Part shown: positions 26,354 through 34,491 of the stretch, in pieces | How positions within the stretch are numbered: position 1 is the first letter of the stretch | Layout of the letters: the number at the start of each line of letters is the position of its first letter | Source: Salegentibacter sp. | GTDB taxonomy: Bacteria > Bacteroidota > Bacteroidia > Flavobacteriales > Flavobacteriaceae | Reading direction: 5' to 3' | Assembly: GCA_024635795.1 (NCBI GenBank) | Contig: JAGXIH010000020.1 | Span: 1 to 64,000, forward strand | Length of the DNA: 64,000 bases | The notes under the pieces: model-generated | The model's database searches: none | What the model was told of the DNA's origin: nothing | What the model saw: only the letters and a program-made list of their open reading frames with translations | Position numbers and translations under genes: made by a program

Positions 26354-26550
26354 CAAGGAAGTGACTTTTAAACTTTTCTTTTCTTCGGAAGCAGGTTTTT
26401 CCTGCGAGTTAAACTTATCCTAAACCCCCGGAGTAGTTTGCAAATATTGGGCTTCCGCCGTAATTTAAACCTCTAATCAAGTCAAAATAATTAAAATGAA
26501 ACATCCATGAGAATAAATCTTCCAACACAAGGGGGATATTTATATGGATG

Positions 26551-26701
26551 TTACATATGACCGATAAAAAACAATAAAATAAACATATGAAATGAGCATA
26601 ACGGAAACAAGATACCAGTACCTCTGAACCCGCCTGCCAGCGGGCAGGGATATGCGAATTACATATGACCATTAAAAAACAATAAATATCTACATATGAA
26701 A
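26551..26701 (+). repeat. Duplicated 5' leader of the 106-residue protein gene
   Basis: The 42 bases 26551-26592 (TTACATATGACC, A/T-rich core with AAAAAACAATAAA, ACATATGAAA) recur at 26659-26701 with about 38 matches of 43. The second copy includes the real start codon of the gene at 26696; the first copy ends ATGAAATGA, a two-codon dead frame. Between the copies lies CCTGCCAGCGGGCAGG (about 26633-26648), a 6-bp stem dispersed palindrome. The remainder of the 342-base gap after 26353 shows nothing recognisable. Confidence 0.8.
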
Positions 26702-27016
26702 GATTACGGAACACTATCTCAGGCAATTAATAAACTTAAACTGGAGGAAGGATATGAACACGATTTCAATCTGCTGGATGAGCAAATTGAGATCAAGTCT
26801 ACCAACGAAAGCTATGGCATTGAGGAATTCGACGTGGATAAGGTGCTTCGTTTTGAAGGCATGAGCAACCCCGATGACAACGCCATTCTTTACGCAATAA
26901 CCACTACCAATGGCCGAAAAGGTGTTCTTGTAGACGGATATGGCATCTCCAGCGGACAGGTTTCCGAGGAAATGATGAAAAAGCTGGACCTCAAGGACCA
27001 TCGACCAACCGATTAA
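26696..27016 (+). CDS. Conserved hypothetical protein (106 residues)
   Basis: A small acidic soluble protein common in Bacteroidota, recognised by FEGMSNPDDNAILYAI and KGVLVDGYG. Relatives are often labelled phosphoribosylpyrophosphate synthetase in databases, but nothing here resembles the PRPP-binding or catalytic parts of that enzyme, so that name should not be copied. It stands ahead of dps and mscS, which suggests a stress-related context. The start codon lies in the second copy of a duplicated leader. Confidence 0.75.
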   Translation: MKDYGTLSQAINKLKLEEGYEHDFNLLDEQIEIKSTNESYGIEEFDVDKVLRFEGMSNPDDNAILYAITTTNGRKGVLVDGYGISSGQVSEEMMKKLDLKDHRPTD

Positions 27017-27052
27017 TAACCCGTTAAACTTCTATTAAAGCAATAATCCGGC

Positions 27053-27083
27053 TTGGCAGGCTCACTAAACTATTGTATTTTAG
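27053..27083 (+). promoter_or_regulatory. Possible promoter of dps
   Basis: TTGG (27053-27056) and TATTTTAG (27076-27083) are 19 bases apart. The -7 element deviates from TAnnTTTG at the last bases, so the call is weak. Confidence 0.35.
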
Positions 27084-27115
27084 TATCATAATTTAAAAAT
27101 AAATAAACAAAAACT

Positions 27116-27619
27116 ATGAGTTACTTAGGATTAGATAAAAAGAAAACCGAGAGCACAGTAAAAGAACTTAATGTTCTCCTTGCCGATTATCATCTTTATT
27201 ACCAGAAACTTCGGAATTTTCACTGGAATGTCATAGGAAAGAATTTCTTTGACCTTCACGAAAAATTCGAAGAGTTATATGATGATGCCAAGTTAAAAGT
27301 AGATGAAATAGCCGAAAGGATCTTAACCCTTCGCCATCAGCCAACAAGTAATCTAAGCGAATACCTGAAACTTTCTAACCTTAAAGAAGCAAAGGCCGAT
27401 CTTACCGATTACGAAATGATAGAAGCGCTTCTTGAAGACCACGGAGTTCTGCTTAAGCAGATGCGAAGTGTAATTGAAGTTGCCGACAAGGGCGGCGATG
27501 AAGGTACTATAGATCTTATTGGAGCCTACATTAGGGAACTGGAGAAAACAAGCTGGATGCTTGACGCCTGGAAAATGAAAACCACCGACGGACATGCTCC
27601 GGTAAAAAAGGCTAAATAA
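27116..27619 (+). CDS. dps: Dps-family ferritin-like DNA-protection protein
   Basis: The ferroxidase residues of the Dps dodecamer are all present with canonical spacing: His36 (FHWNV), His48 (LHEKF), Asp63 and Glu67 (VDEIAERI). The length of 167 residues is typical and the C-terminus has a Lys-rich end (APVKKAK) that may contact DNA. The protein stores iron and consumes peroxide. It is followed after 12 bases by the mscS-like gene, so both may be co-expressed under stress. Confidence 0.95.
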   Translation: MSYLGLDKKKTESTVKELNVLLADYHLYYQKLRNFHWNVIGKNFFDLHEKFEELYDDAKLKVDEIAERILTLRHQPTSNLSEYLKLSNLKEAKADLTDYEMIEALLEDHGVLLKQMRSVIEVADKGGDEGTIDLIGAYIRELEKTSWMLDAWKMKTTDGHAPVKKAK

Positions 27620-27631
27620 TCTTCTCTCTTA

Positions 27632-28525
27632 ATGTTCGATGATTATAACTTTTATGATTCCCTAAAAAAAATAGGAATCAAACTTCAGGAATGGCTGGAC
27701 GCAATAATTCTGAATTTACCGAATTTTGTGCTGGCCATTCTTGTTTTTGTTTTATTTCTGATCCTGGCACGTTATCTAAGTCGGGTTTTAGACCGGCTAT
27801 TAAGGATCAGGATTAAACAGGTTTCCATCCGCAGGATGATCATAAAGGTCCTGAAGCTTGTCGTGGTGCTTATTGGCTTTTTCGTTGCCCTGGGATTACT
27901 CAACCTGGATAAGGTACTAACAACCGTTCTTGCAAGTGCCGGGGTGGTCGGTTTGGCTATAGGATTAGCCCTGCAGGGGACTTTAAACAATACCTTCTCC
28001 GGGGTTATCCTTAGTTTTCTCCCCGATATTCAAATTGGCGACTGGATAGAAACTAATTCTTATGCCGGGCAGGTTATAGATATTAATCTGCGAAATATTG
28101 TGATCAAGCAAGCTGATAATAATTATGTGATTATCCCTAACGCAAAAATTTTAGAAGAGCCATTTAAAAACTTTTCCAGTACTCCAAGATCGCGGGTTAT
28201 CCTCGATTGCGGAATCGCTTACAGCTCTAACCTGGAGTTTGTAAGGCTTTTAACTATGGAAACCATTGAGAAGATATTCCCACCGAAGCCAAATGAAGAA
28301 GTTGAATTTATGTATACCGAATTTGGAGATAGTTCTATTAATTTTGTCATCAGGTTCTGGACAGATGCAACCGCTAACCGGGATATTATAAAAGCAAAAA
28401 ACCTGGCTATCATAGCGATGAAAAAGGCTTTTGATGCTAACGATATAACTATTCCATTCCCGATAAGAACTATCGACTTTTCCAACAATCTATCGCTGAA
28501 TAAACCTGAAAGCGACAAAGAATGA
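27632..28525 (+). CDS. mscS: Small-conductance mechanosensitive channel (MscS family)
   Basis: Three membrane segments lie in the first 120 residues; the third, VVGLAIGLALQGTLNNTFSGVIL, is the Gly/Ala-rich pore helix of MscS. The beta domain with DWIETNSYAGQVIDINLRN and the alpha/beta C-terminal domain follow, ending in a short polar tail. At 297 residues this is the basic MscS size. It releases solutes upon hypo-osmotic shock. The stop overlaps the next start by four bases. Confidence 0.94.
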   Translation: MFDDYNFYDSLKKIGIKLQEWLDAIILNLPNFVLAILVFVLFLILARYLSRVLDRLLRIRIKQVSIRRMIIKVLKLVVVLIGFFVALGLLNLDKVLTTVLASAGVVGLAIGLALQGTLNNTFSGVILSFLPDIQIGDWIETNSYAGQVIDINLRNIVIKQADNNYVIIPNAKILEEPFKNFSSTPRSRVILDCGIAYSSNLEFVRLLTMETIEKIFPPKPNEEVEFMYTEFGDSSINFVIRFWTDATANRDIIKAKNLAIIAMKKAFDANDITIPFPIRTIDFSNNLSLNKPESDKE

Positions 28526-29379
28526 ATCATTTTAGAATAGCACCCTTCCTGGCGATATTCCTGCTATGGAGTTGCGAAGACTATGGGCAATTGAAAAAAA
28601 TCCAACACTTACCGGCTACGGTGAAAGAGGTCAGCGGAATGGAGAAATTCCCGAACTCAGACCTGATCTGGATGATCAATGATTCCGGGAACAAAAATAT
28701 TCTCTATGGGCTCAAACCGGGAAATTCTACATTGAAAACTATAGAGATCACCAATGCTGAAAATATAGATTGGGAAGACCTGGCCAGGGATACTTCAGGG
28801 AATTTGTATATAGGAGATTTTGGAAATAACCGCAATAAGCGGGAAAACCTGGTCATTTACAAAGTAAAGAACCCTGAAGCAAATACTTCAGGAAAATCTG
28901 TGGCAACAAAAATATTTTTTGATTTGGAGGACCAAACAAAATTTCCTCCCAAAAAAAAGAAAAGGAATTTTGATATCGAGGCCTTTACGCATTTAAACGG
29001 AAAACTCTATCTCTTCACAAAAAACCGAAGCAGGAAAAGCAATGGAATGTCCAAGATCTATCGGTTACCTGATCAACCCGGGGCACATACGGCTCAATTG
29101 ATAGGTGAATTCCAGACTTGCGCAAAAACCTCCTGCAGGATTACCTCTGCTTCAGTAAGTGAAGATCAGAAAAAGTTAATCCTGCTCACCAACAAATCCA
29201 TCTATGTGATCACAGATTTTAAAAATGATGATTTTGCAGGCGGAAAAATAGAACACCTGGAACTTGGCCATATTTCCCAGAAAGAGAGTGTTTGCTTCAA
29301 AGATAGCACAAGCCTTTACCTCTCCGATGAACAAAGTGCAGCCACCGGCCGGAACCTCTATGAGTTCAGCATAAATTAA
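28522..29379 (+). CDS. Lipoprotein with predicted beta-propeller-like fold, function unknown
   Basis: A signal peptide ends in the lipobox LLWSC (Cys18). The mature part has the repeated pattern of propeller blades, with motifs such as SGMEKFPNSDLIWMINDSGN, NIDWEDLARDTSGNLYIGDFGNN and FDIEAFTHLNGKLYLFTKNR, similar in feeling to SdiA-regulated-type and 6-bladed propeller proteins. No catalytic residues can be named. It is translationally coupled to mscS by ATGA and therefore probably an envelope protein of the same regulon. Confidence 0.7.
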   Translation: MNHFRIAPFLAIFLLWSCEDYGQLKKIQHLPATVKEVSGMEKFPNSDLIWMINDSGNKNILYGLKPGNSTLKTIEITNAENIDWEDLARDTSGNLYIGDFGNNRNKRENLVIYKVKNPEANTSGKSVATKIFFDLEDQTKFPPKKKKRNFDIEAFTHLNGKLYLFTKNRSRKSNGMSKIYRLPDQPGAHTAQLIGEFQTCAKTSCRITSASVSEDQKKLILLTNKSIYVITDFKNDDFAGGKIEHLELGHISQKESVCFKDSTSLYLSDEQSAATGRNLYEFSIN

Positions 29380-29536
29380 AACGTATAAATCAGATCGGTC
29401 TTCGGAAACTGTCTGTCATGAGTGGCTCAGCCAGGAGCTCCATCCTGTTTAAAAAGTCAGTATAATTAAATAAATACTGAAATAAACCTGATATAACAGC
29501 GGCTTCAGCTCAAAATATTATAACAGGCAGCCTGGA

Positions 29537-32500
29537 TTAAAATTCAAAGCCAAGGCCAAAGGAAAATCTCCAGCCCTCCGAGCCTTTAAAGTAACTAAAG
29601 GTTCCGTTTACGGCGCGTGCGCTGGTAACCCAGAAACCACCACCGTAAGAGTCGTGCCATTTATTGCTGTCCTCAAAATCATTCCAAACTCTACCGAGGT
29701 CGTAACCCCCAAAAATTCCTACCTGTAGGGGTAAAAAGCCAGTCTTGAATTCATCAAAACTATAGCGCAGGTCTCCTCCGGTAGCGAAGGCGCTTTTCCC
29801 TATAAACCGGTGTAGCCTGTAACCTCTTAGACCGGTATCCCCGCCCAGTCGCGCAGCCTGATAGAATTCATAACCATCGCCCATATTTAAATGCGCCATC
29901 ACCCTGGATTTCAGGACCAACTTCCGGTTTCGGCTAAGGGCATTAAAAAAGCTCCAGTAAGGTTTAAAATAGCCATAATGCTGATCGGTATCGGAAGTAT
30001 TAAGCTTTCCACCCAGATTAAGTTCAAACTTCATCCCCCGGGTTGGGTTAAGTGAATTATCGTAGCTTTCATAACGATATATTGCATCCAGGCCGGCAAA
30101 ATACTTTCTATTGAAGAAATCTTCGTCGGTGGTATTATAGTCTTCGTGGATAAACCTGTCTTCGGTATCTTCTACTTTATTGCTTTCAAAATTTGCCAGA
30201 TAACTAAAGTAGCTCCCAAAAGGTGTTTTTCTAACAAATCCCGCTTTAGCCCCATACCGGCTTATCTTAACGCGGTTATAATCCATTCCCAGTTGGTCAT
30301 CGAAATTTTGGGTTTCATTTCCGTAGCCAAAGAGGTTGCTGGCAAAATTCGGACTGTTATAACTGGCACCAACTTGCAGATTATATCTCCCAATTATATT
30401 GGCAAATTCTCCCTCATAATAAAGATCATAGCCTTTGGTGGCAAAATAATAACCTCCTCCAAATGTGTGTTTAGAGGTGAAAGGGTTTCTTTTAAAATCA
30501 TTTACAGTATAAACGCTTTCAATCCCTATTTTAAAACCATCGTCGGGGTTATAACCCAGTCCCGGGATAAAAGCTCCACCTTTAAAGTTCTTCTTATCCT
30601 TATCATAAGTATTGATATCATAATGATCCCGGAATCTGAATCTAGCATCTCCGGCCTCAGCTACCGTATTAGGCAGGGATTTATGATCATACACCTTTAA
30701 TTTGCTGCCGTTTTTAATGGTATAGATATCGTTACCCAGGCCACCAATTATTCTTAGATAGATTTCTTCATCTCCTTCTCCTTCTACCCGAATCTTATCT
30801 TCATCATCAAGTCCATAGATCCAGATATCCTTTGTTTCTTCCCTGGAGTAAACTTTTTCGCTGAGGGTTTCGGCCCGTTCCCCACCCTTATTTCGGGTCA
30901 CCGTGACCTTGGTCTTACCTTCAGGCATTCTGACAACATCTATGAAGTCGTCTTTATCGGTTCCCGTTACAATGGCAAGACTCGCCAGGTGGTCATAATA
31001 TCGCATCGAAATATCTACAATATTATCTCTTCTACCTTTTAATTTTGAAATAAGGTCTTCCAGAGTTTCCTCTCTGCTTTCCGGTGGAAGTTTCTCAAAA
31101 GCTTTTTCAATTGCTTCATCGGTCATATTCTCCTGAACAAACCTGGCTTGTTCCAACCAGGTCTCACGTCCCACATTCTGAAGAAGGGAGCGGTCAAGAC
31201 CAACAGCCGCGATATTAAACCATGCCACATCCTTAATATCTTCATCATACACCGCAAACTGATTGGCAAAACCTGCAATTGCCCGTAAAGTTCCAAAAAA
31301 GGCACCATCAAAATTCGAAAAAACCTGGTCCCGGTCTCTCGGGATGGCTTCGAAAGTGCGGTTTCCTTCCTGGTCCTCGATCTCGGCCCAGCGCCATTGA
31401 TCCTGGTGACGATCCCAGTCCCCTATAAGCATATCGAAAATGCGGGATCTTACATATCTTGGCTCATCGAGGGTATATTTCTCATCTCGTCTCAGCCTGT
31501 CAAACATATCGGCGGTACTCACAATATCATGGTTCGGCCTGCCGAAACTTTCCTTTCCCAACCAATTTTCCTCCGGGCGTTCAACGATCATATAAATATC
31601 ATCACCGTGTTCTTCGTTATACCTTCCCAGGATTGGCTGTTTTGGCATATAATACAATTCAGGATTAGTGTGATGAACATCAACGGCAGAAGCAAGTCCC
31701 GGCACAGCCAAAAATGCATAAGGATGGGCGGCGGTGTAAAAATCTGTCATTAATCGCTCTGCAACGGTATTTTCCAGATCATCCTGGATAGGAGTTGTTT
31801 TAAAGGCCACTTTCTGCAAATATTGAACAGATTCCTTTTTAATCCTTCGCATATTATACTCCCGGTTAAGCGTATCTTTCATTCGCACCGATACCGTTTG
31901 GTGTCCTCCCGATTTGATAAGTGGCTCCAAACCGCCATACAAGGTATCGAGATCGGCCACCTTCACTTCGATCTCTTTTCCGTAGAGTTCACGATAGCGC
32001 TTACCCCAAACCGTTCGATGAAAACCACTTTTCTCGGTTTCTTCTTTTGGATACACCGAAGTTGTAATCGTTTCAGGAAATTCTGTAGAGAATTGGCTCA
32101 GGTCATACTCCTGAGGCGTAGAAAAAATTTCCTTCTGAAAAAGTAATTTGGCTTTATTTTTTTCATTTCCGTAGAAACTTACCCAGGAAGAACCATCCTT
32201 AAACACATCCAAGACTGCAAATCCCTGCCCTCCATAGGCAAAACGCCCATCATTGCTAAGGCTCGCAAAAGTTCCCTTTGATCCGGCTCCCGAAACGATC
32301 TGCTTAATATTACCATTATCTATATATTGTAGGGAATGCTCGTGCCCGGAGATAAAAATTACCCGCTCTCTTCTGTGAGCTATGGTTTCCAGCCTTCGGG
32401 CCAGGGATTGATACCTTTCATTCTGAAGGTCCTGAATTGAAACCCCTCCTGTGGTCCTGATCAACATCGCCAGAGAACCTAGTATGGGAATTGGCAGTTT

Positions 32501-33256
32501 CTTTTGAGTAGGATAAATATGGCGGTTGAAATTGTATTGCCCCCCGTGGATCCCGTTAGTCAGCACCGGATGGTGCACCGTAATTAGCACAGTTTTGTTC
32601 TGACTTTTTTTTAATTCTGTTTCAACCTCCAGCAACATTGCTTCGCGGGTTTTGATCTGCCCGCAATCGTTGTTGATCTTAGGATGCTTATCCCAATCTG
32701 TAAGGTACCATTGGGAATCGATAACAATAAGCTGTATATCATCTGATACCTCTATAATCTCCAGACCACAACCTGTATCCGGAGACCAGATGAGATTATT
32801 CTCAAATTTCTCTTTTAAGTAATCCTCCTGGCGATCAAGGCCGGGAATACCTTTATTATACCAGTCATGATTCCCGGGAATCACAAGCACATTGCCATCA
32901 TAATCTTCAATAGCATCAAGCTGGGCATCAAGCATATACTCGGCCTCTTCTCTTTCAGGGTCGCCTTCCGGCGGCATGCCATCCGGATAGATATTATCAC
33001 CAAGAAAGAAGGTATAATTTTCCGGTTTTTTAACTGAGTCAAGGAAATTCTTAAACGCGATTAGGCCCTCAGAAGAACCACCTATAGGCGAATACCCGCC
33101 ATCACCAATTAAGTAAAAAGATTTTTCGATTTCTTTATCTGCGGGAAAGCCAAAGTTCTCTTTAGGCTCATCTTCATGGATTTTCGTTTTTACCGTAGCA
33201 CAGGAGGTTATCATGACCAGAAGGATGAGAAAAAGCAAGAAGATATATTTTTTCAT
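29537..33256 (-). CDS. Outer-membrane lipoprotein: calcineurin-like phosphoesterase, kinase-like middle region and C-terminal beta-barrel
   Basis: The 1239-residue product begins with a lipoprotein signal (MITSC, Cys19). Residues 45-330 are a metallophosphoesterase with GDG (51-53), GDNIY (86-90), GNHD (128-131), VHHP (227-230) and GHEH (304-307). Residues about 440-660 contain SGGHQTVSVRMKD, the Lys-rich RRIKKES, GDWDRH (612-617) and PRDRDQVF (639-646), an arrangement like the N-lobe lysine, catalytic loop and metal aspartate of FAM20/HipA-like kinases; this is my inference. From about 900 the repeated aromatic strands and the final GLGFEF indicate an Omp85/surface-antigen type barrel. It is transcribed divergently from the HD-PycTM gene. 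Confidence 0.8.
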   Translation of the reverse strand: MKKYIFLLFLILLVMITSCATVKTKIHEDEPKENFGFPADKEIEKSFYLIGDGGYSPIGGSSEGLIAFKNFLDSVKKPENYTFFLGDNIYPDGMPPEGDPEREEAEYMLDAQLDAIEDYDGNVLVIPGNHDWYNKGIPGLDRQEDYLKEKFENNLIWSPDTGCGLEIIEVSDDIQLIVIDSQWYLTDWDKHPKINNDCGQIKTREAMLLEVETELKKSQNKTVLITVHHPVLTNGIHGGQYNFNRHIYPTQKKLPIPILGSLAMLIRTTGGVSIQDLQNERYQSLARRLETIAHRRERVIFISGHEHSLQYIDNGNIKQIVSGAGSKGTFASLSNDGRFAYGGQGFAVLDVFKDGSSWVSFYGNEKNKAKLLFQKEIFSTPQEYDLSQFSTEFPETITTSVYPKEETEKSGFHRTVWGKRYRELYGKEIEVKVADLDTLYGGLEPLIKSGGHQTVSVRMKDTLNREYNMRRIKKESVQYLQKVAFKTTPIQDDLENTVAERLMTDFYTAAHPYAFLAVPGLASAVDVHHTNPELYYMPKQPILGRYNEEHGDDIYMIVERPEENWLGKESFGRPNHDIVSTADMFDRLRRDEKYTLDEPRYVRSRIFDMLIGDWDRHQDQWRWAEIEDQEGNRTFEAIPRDRDQVFSNFDGAFFGTLRAIAGFANQFAVYDEDIKDVAWFNIAAVGLDRSLLQNVGRETWLEQARFVQENMTDEAIEKAFEKLPPESREETLEDLISKLKGRRDNIVDISMRYYDHLASLAIVTGTDKDDFIDVVRMPEGKTKVTVTRNKGGERAETLSEKVYSREETKDIWIYGLDDEDKIRVEGEGDEEIYLRIIGGLGNDIYTIKNGSKLKVYDHKSLPNTVAEAGDARFRFRDHYDINTYDKDKKNFKGGAFIPGLGYNPDDGFKIGIESVYTVNDFKRNPFTSKHTFGGGYYFATKGYDLYYEGEFANIIGRYNLQVGASYNSPNFASNLFGYGNETQNFDDQLGMDYNRVKISRYGAKAGFVRKTPFGSYFSYLANFESNKVEDTEDRFIHEDYNTTDEDFFNRKYFAGLDAIYRYESYDNSLNPTRGMKFELNLGGKLNTSDTDQHYGYFKPYWSFFNALSRNRKLVLKSRVMAHLNMGDGYEFYQAARLGGDTGLRGYRLHRFIGKSAFATGGDLRYSFDEFKTGFLPLQVGIFGGYDLGRVWNDFEDSNKWHDSYGGGFWVTSARAVNGTFSYFKGSEGWRFSFGLGFEF

Positions 33257-33306
33257 ATATGAGTTTGATCTTTTTTGTAATTTGGCTTGGACAAAAAAAA
33301 GTGCAC

Positions 33307-34491
33307 ATGGACCAACTAATTGAGAAAGCCGATAAATTTGTGCTGAATCTTTTTAAGGAAAAATTACCCAATACCTTTATATATCATAACTACAAGCATA
33401 CGCAGCGAGTGGTTAAAAGTACTAAAGAATTAATTGATAATTCCGAAATTAATGTTAAAGACAAAGAGGCGCTATTACTGGCTGCATGGCTTCATGACAC
33501 CGGTTACACACGTACTTTTAGGGGGCATGAAAAAGAGAGTGTAGACATTGCAACTTCCTTTTTAAAAGAGCAAAATGCCACCCCTGAACTCATCGAAAAA
33601 GTTCAGCAATACATAAAAGCTACCTGCTTTGATACTGAACCGAAAACCCTTCCTGAAAAGATTATTAGAGATGCCGATTCCTCCCACTTTTCTAAAGATT
33701 ATTTCGAGGAAACCAGTGAATTGCTCAGGCAGGAATTAGAATTGCAGAACATTAAAAATTTCACCGCCCCGGAATGGGTACAGGAAAATATTGAAATGCT
33801 CACCGAAAAGCATCAGTTCTATACCACTTATGCCCTTACCAACTGGCAGCAAGGCAAAGAAAAAAACCTACTTGACCTCATAGAATCGCAGAAAAAACAG
33901 GAAAAAAAGTATAAAAAAGAAGAGGCTAAAGCCCGCATGAAAGCAAAGTTCAAGAATGATAATCCCGAGCGTAGCATCCAAACGCTCTTCAGGGTCACTT
34001 TGCGAAACCATATAAAATTAAGTGATATTGCCGATACCAAGGCAAACATCCTGCTTTCAGTAAATGCAATTATTATTTCCCTGGCATTTGCCAACTTATT
34101 GCCTAAACTGGACGCCGAAATGCATAAACATCTTCTTATACCCAGCCTTGTTTTAATGCTATTTAGTGTGGCCTCTATTATTCTTTCAATAATGTCTACC
34201 AGGCCCAATGTCACCAGCGGCGAATTCACCAAAGATCAGGTTAAGAATAGAGAAGTTAATTTACTCTTCTTCGGAAATTTCCATAAAATGCCTTTCGAGC
34301 AGTTTCGTTGGGGTATGCAAGAGATCATTAAAGACAAAGATTATGTATATGAATCTTTAATGCTGGATTTACATTCATTGGGGAAGGTATTACACAGAAA
34401 ATATATGCTATTAAGGCTAACCTATTTAGTCTTTATGGTAGGAATTATACTTTCGGTAATAAGTTTTGTTATCGCTTTTTATTTAGTTTAA
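33307..34491 (+). CDS. HD phosphohydrolase fused to a PycTM (Pycsar effector-type) membrane domain
   Basis: Residues 20-200 are an HD domain: HNYKHTQRV (His31), WLHDTGY (His63-Asp64) and RDADSSHF (Asp122/124). A charged linker (about 195-220) leads to LRNHIKLSDIADTKANILLSVNAIIIS, the hallmark of the PycTM/DUF5706 domain with membrane segments around 247-262, 277-297 and 368-393. PycTM proteins are effectors of Pycsar anti-phage defence, where cCMP or cUMP triggers membrane damage. No pyrimidine cyclase is nearby, and this HD-fused form is widespread in Bacteroidota, so a housekeeping or regulatory role is as likely as defence. The frame opens at 33259, but 33307 fits the family start and leaves 50 bases for divergent promoters. 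Confidence 0.88.
   Translation: MDQLIEKADKFVLNLFKEKLPNTFIYHNYKHTQRVVKSTKELIDNSEINVKDKEALLLAAWLHDTGYTRTFRGHEKESVDIATSFLKEQNATPELIEKVQQYIKATCFDTEPKTLPEKIIRDADSSHFSKDYFEETSELLRQELELQNIKNFTAPEWVQENIEMLTEKHQFYTTYALTNWQQGKEKNLLDLIESQKKQEKKYKKEEAKARMKAKFKNDNPERSIQTLFRVTLRNHIKLSDIADTKANILLSVNAIIISLAFANLLPKLDAEMHKHLLIPSLVLMLFSVASIILSIMSTRPNVTSGEFTKDQVKNREVNLLFFGNFHKMPFEQFRWGMQEIIKDKDYVYESLMLDLHSLGKVLHRKYMLLRLTYLVFMVGIILSVISFVIAFYLV

Noticed and set aside
26415-26726. Minus-strand open frame with an internal repeat of CF(F)LxVICN type
   Set aside because: The repeat in the peptide is only the complement of the duplicated leader DNA; there is no other sign of coding.
26696-27016. Phosphoribosylpyrophosphate synthetase
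   Set aside because: The name is common in databases for this small family, but the 106-residue protein has none of the PRPP synthetase motifs.
33307-34491. Complete Pycsar defence operon
   Set aside because: Only the effector-like domain is present; no pyrimidine cyclase gene is encoded nearby.
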